A stretch of DNA of 64,000 bases from assembly GCF_016587355.1 (NCBI RefSeq), contig NZ_BNJF01000002.1, positions 186,001 to 250,000 of the forward strand. The letters are read 5' to 3'. Positions 53,732-62,308 of the stretch are shown here, in pieces; positions within the stretch are counted from its first letter, which is position 1, and the number at the start of each line of letters is the position of its first letter. The notes beneath the pieces were generated by a model, which was not told where the DNA came from, did not search any database, and saw nothing but the letters and a program-made list of their open reading frames with translations. The position numbers and the translations under genes were made by a program. The DNA is from Ktedonospora formicarum. Its GTDB lineage: Bacteria; Chloroflexota; Ktedonobacteria; Ktedonobacterales; Ktedonobacteraceae.

Positions 53732-53911
53732 GTGCTACTCCTGTTTCGCGCCGTCTACATACAAGCTTTTAGTCCAGAACTGGCGCTTAAAATGCTTGGC
53801 CTGGTAGCACTCTGCGTAGGGCTACTCCATATATTTTTAAGAGCTGGAAAGCCAGCGACGATAGGGGAATTAAGGTCACTGTCCATAATCACAAAGTTGG
53901 ATTCATGCTAA
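53732..53911 (+). CDS. Possible 59-residue membrane protein (GTG start)
   Basis: GTG at 53732 follows GAGGAGG by about 7 nt and opens a 59-codon frame: LLLFRAVYIQAFSPELALKM LGLVALCVGLLHIFLRAGKP and on to LDSC. It predicts one or two membrane helices. I do not recognise a family, and it could be the tail of a decayed membrane-protein gene. The ~150 bases before the next hairpin contain nothing else. Confidence 0.35.
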   Translation: MLLLFRAVYIQAFSPELALKMLGLVALCVGLLHIFLRAGKPATIGELRSLSIITKLDSC

Positions 53912-54064
53912 CATGATTTGACCTGTTCTGAGATTAGTCTTTACCCGCTCCCAGACATTTACTTTCTGTTTCTCGCGCTCATGACGATAACTTATCTCTT
54001 GCTTGTTGAAAGCGTCAAGCGCCGACTGATGCGCCTACCACAGGGTACCTGAGACACAAAAACC

Positions 54065-54118
54065 AACGAGTGGTCAAATCCTTGAAGAGGATGCGAAATA
54101 CAACTCTGACCACTCGTT
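54065..54118. terminator. 12-bp hairpin between convergent genes
   Basis: AACGAGTGGTCA (54065-54076) pairs with TGACCACTCGTT (54107-54118); the 30-nt loop holds another small stem (ATCCT/AGGAT). T-rich sequence follows. It would serve the lysozyme gene on the minus strand and any plus-strand transcript. Confidence 0.6.
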
Positions 54119-54193
54119 TCTGCTTTTGGGAGGTTTTCTCTGTAGCTATCTTATGTAGATTGCCCTATAGAGTTCATCCGCATCTTAATGCTA

Positions 54194-54955
54194 CTACTCA
54201 CTGTTGGAAGAGATAGATCGGTAGACAAGTTCATGAAGCTTGTCACGCCCTGCTGAAAAGACATCTAAGTCAACAGGCTCCGATATTCCAGGAACATGTC
54301 CACGATCACAATACTGCCAAAACGTCCAATTGGTGACATTGCTCCATTGAATAGGGAAAAGCGCTTCACCAATCCAGAGGGGGTACTCCTCAAAATGCCC
54401 TTTGACAAATTCTGCGTATCGAGTGAGGTCCGTGTAAATAATGGGTTTCATCCCATAGTAGTGTTCCAGGCGGTTCAGAAACACAGTAATCTCGCGTAGC
54501 GTTACCTGGCGATCCTTCGCGGATACTTCTAGATCTAACACAGGTGGCAGCATCCCAGCTTCTTTAGGGACCACATGGATATAATTATCTGCCTGCTCAG
54601 CCCCGCTCAATGACGCTATATAGAAATGATACGCACCTCGAAGCAACCCCTGATCTTTTGCTCCACGCCAGTTTGCCTGAAAATAGGCATCCTGATATGT
54701 TTTCCCCTCGGTCGCCTTGATGAACACAAACGTAAATCTGCCTGTTTGGGCAACGTGTTTCCAATCAATTTGCTTTTGATAGCTCGACACATCAAGGCCT
54801 TGCACATTATTACTCAACACAAACCAGGAATTCGGCCAGATAATGCCTGTATACCACAAAATGGGCACTGTCAGCAGGCAAAGCAAAACAAGCCCGACTC
54901 GCCATACTCTTCTTTTTAGAAATTCCCGTGCCTTATTCAAAGCTGTCGCCTCCAA
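54194..54955 (-). CDS. GH25 lysozyme-like muramidase, membrane-anchored
   Basis: A 253-residue glycoside hydrolase family 25 protein. An N-terminal helix (VGLVLLCLLTVPILWYTGII) anchors or exports it. The barrel starts QGLDVSSYQKQIDW with the first catalytic Asp; the DxE pair is in PPVLDLEVSAK; WTFWQYCDRGHVPGISEPVD LDVF ends the domain. It would cleave the MurNAc-GlcNAc bond of peptidoglycan outside the membrane, for growth, sporulation or competition. An ATG is used at 54955. Monocistronic. Confidence 0.92.
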   Translation of the reverse strand: MEATALNKAREFLKRRVWRVGLVLLCLLTVPILWYTGIIWPNSWFVLSNNVQGLDVSSYQKQIDWKHVAQTGRFTFVFIKATEGKTYQDAYFQANWRGAKDQGLLRGAYHFYIASLSGAEQADNYIHVVPKEAGMLPPVLDLEVSAKDRQVTLREITVFLNRLEHYYGMKPIIYTDLTRYAEFVKGHFEEYPLWIGEALFPIQWSNVTNWTFWQYCDRGHVPGISEPVDLDVFSAGRDKLHELVYRSISSNSE

Positions 54956-54964
54956 TGGGATATA

Positions 54965-55200
54965 TTTCTAGGGCTAACATCCTCCCCATGCTTGAAGAGT
55001 TGTCTTTTATACACAAATTACCATTGACACTCCTCAATACTATATCCTGTTTTGAGGCACTGATGATATTACGCAACCACCCAACGATGCTTGTACCACT
55101 CGAATCGTTCCCAAGCCTGAGCAAGGGTTGTGGTTGGCACCTATGTCAGCAGGATCCACTCAAAGGGCTCTTCATCAGTTGGAGGAGACGCTTCCTATAC
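54965..55200 (-). pseudogene. IS4-type (Tn5-like) transposase relic
   Basis: One frame with three internal stops reads EEPFEWILLT, VPTTTLAQAWERFEWYKHRW VVA, YHQCLKTGYSIEECQW: the YREK/Y-(2)-R-(3)-E-(6)-K region of Tn5/IS4 transposases, with the EPxEWxLLT strand. It begins 18 bases after the truncated NB-ARC gene on the same strand, implying that this insertion removed the receptor's C-terminal repeats. Ends are approximate. Confidence 0.72.
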
Positions 55201-55217
55201 ACGTACGGCCCAAGGAC

Positions 55218-56582
55218 TCAAGCTCCTATTGCATTGTGCTTTGATGCAATTCGGCTTTGCCACAGAGATCGCTCTTGCTTGCTCATATGCTCATAGAGCA
55301 CTACTTGAAGTAGGGGTGGAAAAGAAAGCACGCGTTTATATGTATGCCGCTGGACTAACGATAGACGGCGCAGAACGGTAATAGCAAGATCGAACTGAAA
55401 GGGCTCAGTGGCAAGAGTTCCAAGTATTGGTCCCAAATAAATTGCCCCCATAAGGAAAAAATCTTCAGGAATGACCACTGTATGTGAAACCGCAAGTACG
55501 CATAAGATGTCTGCTGCCATTGGCATCTCTTGCCGGACTTGCTCATACGCAAGCAAGAACATCGCAGCAACAGCAAGAGGATGCGCTCCTCCCGATGTAC
55601 CACGGCGATCTAGCAAACGTATGGGGTGCTGCCTATAATGGCGCACATAGTCCAAGAAGCGACATCCAGTTTCTTCAATATAAGCCCCTACCTGGTCAAG
55701 AGCTAAGGGAAGCCCCCCCATCTGCCTAACAATATCTTTTACAACCGCATTTTCTGTAGGCATGGACTCAGCGATCTGGTGTATCGATAAGGGTGGTGAT
55801 TGGGCGTCAAGCGTTCTGGTGCGCTGTAACAGGAAAAGCACTCCTTCCTCTTGCGTCATCGGCCGCAACGATATCCTGTGTGCGATTGGGCCAAATATAT
55901 GATTACGCGTCGTGAGTAAAATATGTCCCTGCCGCATCGGGGGAAGAAAACGCAGAAGCAACTCCGGAGTGTCAATGTGATCCCAAATCAATAACCATTG
56001 TGTATGGCTGGAGAGCCAGTGATACACTTTTTCAAAAATTTGCTGCGGCTCCGTTTCTTGCCGTCCTGGTAATTGGAGAACACCAGCAATATGCTGGAAA
56101 CTGTCGAGCACAGTCTCCAGTGTCTCTGCATCAACCCAGAGAAGAGCTGTGTACTCAAATGAATAGCGATAGGCATATTCAATCGCGATCTGTGTTTTCC
56201 CAATTCCCCCCACTCCTTGCAAGGCATATATCGATGTAGATGTATCTTTAGATGTTATCATATGGTCGTGGAGAGTACGCAAAACATCTTCTCGCCCAAT
56301 AAAGAAGGGGTTTTTGGGAAAGGGTTGATACCAGTATGGGATGATACTCGTCATGCTCGCTTCAAGTAACTGGAGTGTCTCCACTTTGTTCAGAGAAAGT
56401 GTATCTGCCAATTCCAGTACCCTTGCCTTGCTGTCAGGAAGGATATCTCCCCGTTCCCAAAAACCAATCGTGTTACGATGAATGCCCAAACGTATGGCTA
56501 AGGCCTGTTGTGTTATTTTGCTTCGTTTACGAAAGTTTTTCAGCAAATCACCAAATGGGGGAAAAAGATCATCCATATTCAT
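55218..56582 (-). CDS. XRE-NB-ARC protein truncated before its TPR domain
   Basis: A 454-residue NLR-like STAND protein. An XRE helix-turn-helix (LLKNFRKRSKITQQALAIRL GIHRNTIGFWERGD) is followed by an NB-ARC ATPase: P-loop ALQGVGGIGKTQIAIEYAYR, Walker B-like WLLIWDHIDTPE, GGLPLALDQVGAYIEETG and a winged-helix region. Compared with its head-to-head paralogue (930 residues) it stops just after the winged helix (LLQVVLYEHMSKQE) and lacks all TPRs. A transposase relic begins directly after its stop. It could be non-functional, or a sensor-less ATPase partner of the intact copy. Confidence 0.9.
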   Translation of the reverse strand: MNMDDLFPPFGDLLKNFRKRSKITQQALAIRLGIHRNTIGFWERGDILPDSKARVLELADTLSLNKVETLQLLEASMTSIIPYWYQPFPKNPFFIGREDVLRTLHDHMITSKDTSTSIYALQGVGGIGKTQIAIEYAYRYSFEYTALLWVDAETLETVLDSFQHIAGVLQLPGRQETEPQQIFEKVYHWLSSHTQWLLIWDHIDTPELLLRFLPPMRQGHILLTTRNHIFGPIAHRISLRPMTQEEGVLFLLQRTRTLDAQSPPLSIHQIAESMPTENAVVKDIVRQMGGLPLALDQVGAYIEETGCRFLDYVRHYRQHPIRLLDRRGTSGGAHPLAVAAMFLLAYEQVRQEMPMAADILCVLAVSHTVVIPEDFFLMGAIYLGPILGTLATEPFQFDLAITVLRRLSLVQRHTYKRVLSFPPLLQVVLYEHMSKQERSLWQSRIASKHNAIGA

Positions 56583-56653
56583 ACCTCTTGTTGCTCTGTT
56601 CCTTTGATACTATAACTCTCTCTGGGGTATTGGAATGCTGAGTTTTCGCATTT

Positions 56654-56675
56654 GCTATCGCACATCCGCGATAGC
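56654..56675. promoter_or_regulatory. Palindrome in the NLR divergent promoter (left)
   Basis: GCTATCGC-ACATCC-GCGATAGC, 8-bp arms with a 6-bp spacer, 72 bases upstream of the truncated NLR gene. Candidate operator. Confidence 0.4.
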
Positions 56676-56854
56676 TGATAGATCGGCTTTTTATTTGCTC
56701 GTCGCACCATTCTCTACTTATCTCTTTTGCTCTCTATTTAAATTGCTTCTCTCTCTTTTAAGTCAATTTTCTTTGATTGAACAGTATTTTGTAGAACTCC
56801 AGTTGGGGTCACATAGGCTGGACAAATACCATTCATTTCAAGTATAAAAGGGGC

Positions 56855-56875
56855 ATGTTCCATTTGATGGAACAT
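56855..56875. promoter_or_regulatory. Palindrome in front of the full-length NLR gene
   Basis: ATGTTCCAT-TTG-ATGGAACAT, perfect 9-bp arms, 49 bases before the proposed start codon. It includes the alternative ATG at 56855, which argues against that start. A plausible binding site for the XRE domain of the encoded protein. Confidence 0.5.
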
Positions 56876-56923
56876 TTTGCGCCAATATACACAAACCACA
56901 GAAGAGAGATTGAGGGAACGGCA

Positions 56924-59716
56924 ATGGGCAACGAGGGTCCAGATTCTTTTGGTGAACTCGTACATGTTTTTCGTAAACAGAAACGCCTAACGCAGCAGCA
57001 GCTCGCTGAAGCAATGGGTGTGCACCGGCATACTATCGTTCGCTGGGAGCAGGGAGATGTGCTCCCAGCAAGCAAAACGGTCGTACTTGATCTGGCTCGT
57101 TGCCTGAGATTGGGTAATCAGGAAGCTCGGCGCCTGCTGGAAGCGAGTATGACAGCACCCACGCCACTTTGGAGTGTGCCCTTGCCGCGAAATCCTTTTT
57201 TTACGGGACGGGAGGCAACACTGGCAGAACTACATACCCGTCTAAATGCGGAGCAAGCTGTCATGCGCACTCGGTCGTATGCATTGCAAGGGTTAGGTGG
57301 CGTGGGCAAAACGCATACAGCGCTCGAATATGCCTATCGCCACGTCCTGGAATATAATGCCATCTTCTGGATTGAGGCAGAGAGCAGCGAGCGAGTGATG
57401 TCTAGTTTGCAACGCATCGCTGAGCTATTGCGGCTGCCGGAACGAGAGGCAGAGGACCAGCGGCGTGTTGTGGTGGCGATACAGCGCTGGCTAACAGCAC
57501 ACGACAATTGGCTGCTGATCTGGGATAATCTTGAGGACCTGACGTTGCCACAACGGGTACTGCCACAAACCCGCCAGGGCACGTACTTATTCACCACGCG
57601 TAGGCAGGCACTTGGAACGCTGGCGCAAGGAATCAATCTCAGGCCGATGAACCAGGAGGAGAGCATACTTTTGCTGCTACGGCGAGCCAAGTTTCTGGAA
57701 CCCGAAGCGATGGCTGAGCAGATGGGCAACCTGAAGAATCAGACGCCGGGCGATTATATGGCTGCCTTAGAGTTGGTAACATTCCTGGGAGGATTGCCGC
57801 TGGCGCTTGATCAGGCTGGAGCATATCTAGAAGAGACGAGCTGTGGCCTTCCCACCTATCTGCAACGCTATGAGCGGCAAAAGGCATTCTTGTTGGCGCG
57901 ACGCGGAGAGGGCGCAAGTGATCATCCTCATTCGGTGTCGGCGACATTTCTGCTGGCGCACGAGCGTCTGGAGCAGGAGCAGAATAGGGCGGCAGAACTA
58001 TTAAGAGTATGCTCGTTCCTCCACGCAGAAGATATCCCAGAAGAACTCTTTGAGGTAGGAGCCCACCATCTGGGACCGAACTTGGCCTCAATCGTAACGG
58101 ATCCTGTGGCGTTCGATCTGACGCTCGCGGCTCTGCGCAATCTGTCGCTAATACAGCGGCATTCCCAGACACAGACACTCTCCCTGCATCGGCTCGTTCA
58201 GGTAGTGTTGCGGGAACAAATGGATGCCAATGAGGTGCGGCTCTGGAGAAAACGTGTCATCTATATGGTCAATGCAGCCTTCCCCAAACCGAATTTACCC
58301 GTTTGGCAGCAGTGTGAGCGCTATTTGACCCAGGCACTAGCCTGTGTGTCATTAATTGAGGGATTGGAAGAAGATCTGCTAGTATCGAGCGAGTTGCTTC
58401 ACAAGATAGGAGCATATCTCTTCCAGCGAGGAATATTTGAAGAGGCAGAGCCACTGCTGGCTAAAGCGGTGGTACTGGAAGAAAGGCGCTATGGTCTCGA
58501 TCAGCCGGGGCTTATTCCTTACCTGTCAGATCAGGCGGAACTGGCCTGGCGTCAGGGAAAGTTGGTAATGGCTGAAGCGCTGTTTTCTCGCGTGTTGGAG
58601 ATTGCTGAACGGCACCTGGAACCTGCTCATGTCGACATCGGAGAAGCCTTAAACAATCTAGCCTTGCTCTACTGGGAACAAGGAAAACATAAACAAGCTG
58701 AGCCGCTCTATCAGAGAGCATTGCACATTTTGGAGGTGCGGTTAGAGCCCGAGGACCTACGCATAGCCGACACCCTGAACAACCTAGCGTTGCTCTATAA
58801 AAGCCAGGGAATATATAAACAAGCTGAACCACTCTACCAGAGAGCATTGCGGATCAAGGAGCAAACGTTGGGTGTGGAACATCCAAAATTCGCAAACGCG
58901 TTGGATAACCTGGGGATGCTCTATGTGAGGCAAGGAAAGTACCTCCAAGCAAAGATGCTTTGCGAACAAGCATTGCATATTCGTGAGCAGATATTAGGAT
59001 CTGAGCATCCTGATATTTCCGTCTCACTTTATAATCTAGCGACCTTGTATCATGCGGAGGGAAAGCATGAGCAAGCAGAGCAGTTCTATCAGCATACATT
59101 GCAGCTTCGGGAACACGTATTGGGCGCGGAGCATATTGCGGTAGCCACTGCACTCAATGGACTGGCTACTCTGTACCGAGAGCAGGAAAAGTATGCGCAG
59201 GCCAAGGAGTTGTATGAACGGGCATTGCGGGTCAACGAACAGGCATTAGGATCAGAACATCCACGCCTCGCAATCTCACTCGATGGGCTGGCGACCCTTT
59301 ACCGAGAGCAGGAAAAATATGCGCAAGCAGAATCGCTCTATGAACGGGCTATACAACTCTACGAGCATGCACAGGGACCCAACCATTCAGAAATTGCTGC
59401 TGTGCTCGATCATCTAGCCGTTCTCTACTGTAACCAGGAGAAATATGCACAAGCAGAGTCTCTCTATGAACGGGCGATGCAGATCCGAGAAAGAACGTTG
59501 GGAGCAACGCATCCTGATATGGCACTGTTACTTAGTGGTTTGGCGAATCTTTATGCAACACAGGGCAAGCATGGACAAGCTGAAATACTTTATAAGCGAG
59601 CATTGCTCATTCAAGAGGAGCATTTGGATGCGCATCATCCTGCAACGACAAAAATTATAGAGACGTTGCTTTCCCTCTACCCAAAAGGGGGAAAGCAAGA
59701 GCAAGCTACGATTTAA
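56924..59716 (+). CDS. XRE-NB-ARC-TPR receptor-like STAND protein
   Basis: A 930-residue NLR-architecture protein. XRE domain: LVHVFRKQKRLTQQQLAEAM GVHRHTIVRWEQGD. NB-ARC: P-loop ALQGLGGVGKTHTALEYAYR, WLLIWDNLEDLTL, GGLPLALDQAGAYLEET. The C-terminal half holds ten 42-residue kinesin-light-chain-type TPRs (for example ALNNLALLYWEQGKHKQAEP), ending near the C-terminus. TPRs likely sense a ligand or protein; ATP-driven oligomerisation would alter DNA binding by the XRE domain. Start at 56924 has GAGGG about 7 nt upstream. Such proteins serve either as transcription regulators or in antiphage-type signalling; no effector domain is fused. Confidence 0.93.
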   Translation: MGNEGPDSFGELVHVFRKQKRLTQQQLAEAMGVHRHTIVRWEQGDVLPASKTVVLDLARCLRLGNQEARRLLEASMTAPTPLWSVPLPRNPFFTGREATLAELHTRLNAEQAVMRTRSYALQGLGGVGKTHTALEYAYRHVLEYNAIFWIEAESSERVMSSLQRIAELLRLPEREAEDQRRVVVAIQRWLTAHDNWLLIWDNLEDLTLPQRVLPQTRQGTYLFTTRRQALGTLAQGINLRPMNQEESILLLLRRAKFLEPEAMAEQMGNLKNQTPGDYMAALELVTFLGGLPLALDQAGAYLEETSCGLPTYLQRYERQKAFLLARRGEGASDHPHSVSATFLLAHERLEQEQNRAAELLRVCSFLHAEDIPEELFEVGAHHLGPNLASIVTDPVAFDLTLAALRNLSLIQRHSQTQTLSLHRLVQVVLREQMDANEVRLWRKRVIYMVNAAFPKPNLPVWQQCERYLTQALACVSLIEGLEEDLLVSSELLHKIGAYLFQRGIFEEAEPLLAKAVVLEERRYGLDQPGLIPYLSDQAELAWRQGKLVMAEALFSRVLEIAERHLEPAHVDIGEALNNLALLYWEQGKHKQAEPLYQRALHILEVRLEPEDLRIADTLNNLALLYKSQGIYKQAEPLYQRALRIKEQTLGVEHPKFANALDNLGMLYVRQGKYLQAKMLCEQALHIREQILGSEHPDISVSLYNLATLYHAEGKHEQAEQFYQHTLQLREHVLGAEHIAVATALNGLATLYREQEKYAQAKELYERALRVNEQALGSEHPRLAISLDGLATLYREQEKYAQAESLYERAIQLYEHAQGPNHSEIAAVLDHLAVLYCNQEKYAQAESLYERAMQIRERTLGATHPDMALLLSGLANLYATQGKHGQAEILYKRALLIQEEHLDAHHPATTKIIETLLSLYPKGGKQEQATI

Positions 59717-60381
59717 TGCCTTTTTCTCGGGAACATTCTCCGCCTATAATTTCCCTCCCTTCAAAGTTTGGGATGCTTCATGTTGTTGTATCTCTTACGT
59801 CCTATTTGCATTGACCTAGCAATGGATTTGTCTGAGCATCGTAATATACCTCTTTCCATTGTATCTCTCCATAAGCATCTATTGACCTTAAAGACAATAA
59901 CGAGAAGGTCCGTGATGGATACTCGCACTTCAGCCTCACGGTCATCAAGCGCCTTCGATAAGGAGGAATCAACCTCGATAAGGCGAGAACTGACACATTT
60001 CTGAATGCGCTAGACACGCGTTGGTCACGTGGAAATTGGGGATTTATCCCTTACCCCACGAAACCAACTTGTGAATACTGCCATAGGTCTTGGCTTTGCG
60101 GAATGCCCAATCATTCACCCCGGATACTCTGAGACTTTTGAGATCTGGAACGGGCACTTTTCTGAGAGTCCTGATCAACGAATTGTTGCTGGACAGCATG
60201 GCGAATTGATGTGAGAGTCTTTCCCTTGGCCTGCCCACAAGGACGAATGCAACCTGCAAGAGAAGAGAACGCGTGCGATCCCATTGTCGTGCATAGCGAA
60301 CAATACAGTGCGGCAAATGTCTATTAGGTCATTCCGTTTTCAGATTAGCCACCTCATGTCAAAGCCCAGCCTCGCCATCGT
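59717..60381. other. Stretch with possible decayed gene
   Basis: No intact gene. Plus-strand pieces such as GFAECPIIHPGYSETFEIWN (about 60080-60140) look protein-like and end at 60214, with other protein-like pieces in shifted frames upstream. I recognise no family; it may be a degraded gene. Confidence 0.3.
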
Positions 60382-60603
60382 CTAATAACGAGCGCGATTC
60401 CCTTTGTTGCTCAAACTTTTAATTCCAAGAAAAAGCAAGATACATCCTAAAACAATTCCGAGACTTGCCAGAATCCAGCCATCTGATCGCCCTTGCATCA
60501 TGGCAACATAAAGCCCCACAAAGCCAATAATGAGAAAGAGGAGGCCAATCAAAATACGGGGAAGTGGTTGGCCATTGAGAAGCAAATTTATAAAACGAAA
60601 CAT
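60382..60603 (-). CDS. Small two-helix membrane protein
   Basis: A 73-residue hydrophobic protein: MFRFINLLLNGQPLPRILIG, then LLFLIIGFVGLYVAMM, a short polar turn and ILASLGIVLGCILLFLGI, ending in a basic tail (SLSNKGNRARY). Two membrane helices with both ends probably cytosolic. AAAGGA lies about 8 nt before the chosen ATG. Function unknown. Confidence 0.65.
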   Translation of the reverse strand: MFRFINLLLNGQPLPRILIGLLFLIIGFVGLYVAMMQGRSDGWILASLGIVLGCILLFLGIKSLSNKGNRARY

Positions 60604-60811
60604 GAGCATTCCTTTCAACTGCAATGCGTACTAACCAGTCATAGAGCCTTCACCAGATAATCAGTCTATTTAAACATATAGTATGGTTTCCTTCCAGAAG
60701 CAACATCTGGAACTATAAGACATGAATACTGATTCATTTTCCGCAAACTTCTCAGCAAATCATCAAAAAGGGCAAAAGATCGTTTACAGAGAAGATGGCG
60801 AGAAAGCCCTG

Positions 60812-60969
60812 GTCATTAATGCCTGTCTTTTACCCACATCTTCCACTCAGGTTCGGTGGAGCAGCTCAGGAGGCCAACTCCTCTGTTGAGTGTTCCACAA
60901 ACACATGGAGCGTGATTGGCTTGCGAAGCCCCTCCAAAAAGATGTGGGTAAGAATCAGTCATTAATGCC
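60812..60969. mobile_element. 134-bp MITE-like element with 12-bp target duplication
   Basis: Identical 12-bp direct repeats GTCATTAATGCC (60812-60823 and 60958-60969) flank a 134-bp insert. Its ends, TGTCTTTTACCCACATCTT (60824-60842) and the complement of 60939-60957, match at 16 of 19 positions. It has no coding capacity. A 10-12-bp duplication points to an IS4-type transposase acting in trans. Confidence 0.75.
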
Positions 60970-61114
60970 AGGGATGAATCGCCACATCCGCTCTCGTGCG
61001 CGAATGGAACAGCGCCGCGTGTGTCCTGCAATGGAACTTGTGTTCTTCTCCTCGTTCTGGTAGAATAGGGAGATCAGCACGACGCATCAGCGGGAATGGA
61101 GAGAAGGAGCCGAC

Positions 61115-62308
61115 ATGCCTGGACCACGCCAGAGACAGCAGAAGCCACCACCTCCCAAGGAGAAGCGATCGTCAACGCCAACCTTTCTGCTCGAATTACC
61201 CCTCGCCGTTGATCCAGGACAAGCCACTCGCCTCCGCGCTCACCTGGAAGCCGCTCGTCACCTCTACAATGCCATCCTCTCCCAGGGACAGAAACGCCTG
61301 CGCCGCATGCGTGCTGACGCTGCCTGGCAAGCGGCTCGCGAGCTTCCTCGCACGCAGAAGGCTCAACGAGCAGCAGCCTTCTCTGCCTTGCGCACGCAGT
61401 ATGGGTTTACCGAGGCGGCATTGCATGAAGCAATCAAAAGCTTGCGCGTGGGATGGATTGCTGAACACATCGAGGCAGTGCTCGCCCAAACGCTGGCCAC
61501 CCGCGCCTACCGTGCCCTCAACCGCGTCTGCCTGGGCAAGGCCAAACGCGTGCGTTTCAAGAGCCGAGGGCGAGGCTTCTGCAGCATCGAGAACAAGCGC
61601 CATGACACCGGTCTGCGCTTTGTCCTGCAGCCACCCGAGAAGGGAAACGCAGGGTTCCTGCTCTGGAACGGGGATCGTCTCCCAGCCCGTATTGATTGGC
61701 AGGATGAGGTGGTGTGTCATGGCCTGAGACATCGCATCAAGTACGCTCGCCTCCTCCAGCGTCCTGCCAGCAGCAAGAGAGCGGCAGGCGCCGATGCAGA
61801 AGGGGATCGCTACTGTGTGCAGCTCGCCTTAGAGGGTATGCCTCACCGCAAAGCGAAGCACACGGTTGGGCAAGGGATCGTTGGCGCTGACCTGGGTCCC
61901 TCGACTCTGGCGCTCGTTCCCCAGGAAGGGGAAGCCAGCCTGGAAGTGTTGTGCGTCGAACTTGCACCTGACGAGAGAGCCATTCGTCGCTTGCAGCGGC
62001 AGATGGATCGGCAAAGGCGAGTAGCGAATCCAGAGCACTACGACGAGAAGGGGCGTCTCAAGAAGCAAGGGACCAAGAAGCGGCGGTGGAAGCAGAGCAA
62101 GCGCTACCAGGCGACGAGGCGACGCAAGGCGAGCAAAGAGCGCAAGTTGGTGGCGCATCGTAAGAGCCTGCATGGACGCAAAGTGCATGAGGTGCTTGCG
62201 CTGGGTAACACCATCATCCTGGAAAAGATTTCCTACAAGGCATGGCAGAGGCAATTTGGCACAAGTGTGGGACTGCGAGCTCCAGGGATGTTTGTAGCAT
62301 GGTTGAGA
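61115..62308 (+). CDS. TnpB-like nuclease, exon 1 (RuvC-I and RuvC-II)
   Basis: Codons 1-398 of a long TnpB-like protein. A basic, proline-rich leader is followed by the TnpB N-terminal fold (LEAARHLYNAILSQGQKRLR). RuvC-I is IVGADLGPSTLALV (Asp259). A Lys/Arg-rich helical segment follows, with NPEHYDEKGRLKKQGTKKRR. RuvC-II is TIILEKISYKAWQRQFG (Glu370). The exon ends MFVAWLR exactly at a codon boundary, where a group II intron begins. Without splicing, translation would run into intron sequence and stop at 62419, giving 434 residues without zinc ribbon or the third acidic residue. GAGAAGGAG precedes the ATG by 6 nt. No TnpA is nearby. Confidence 0.9.
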
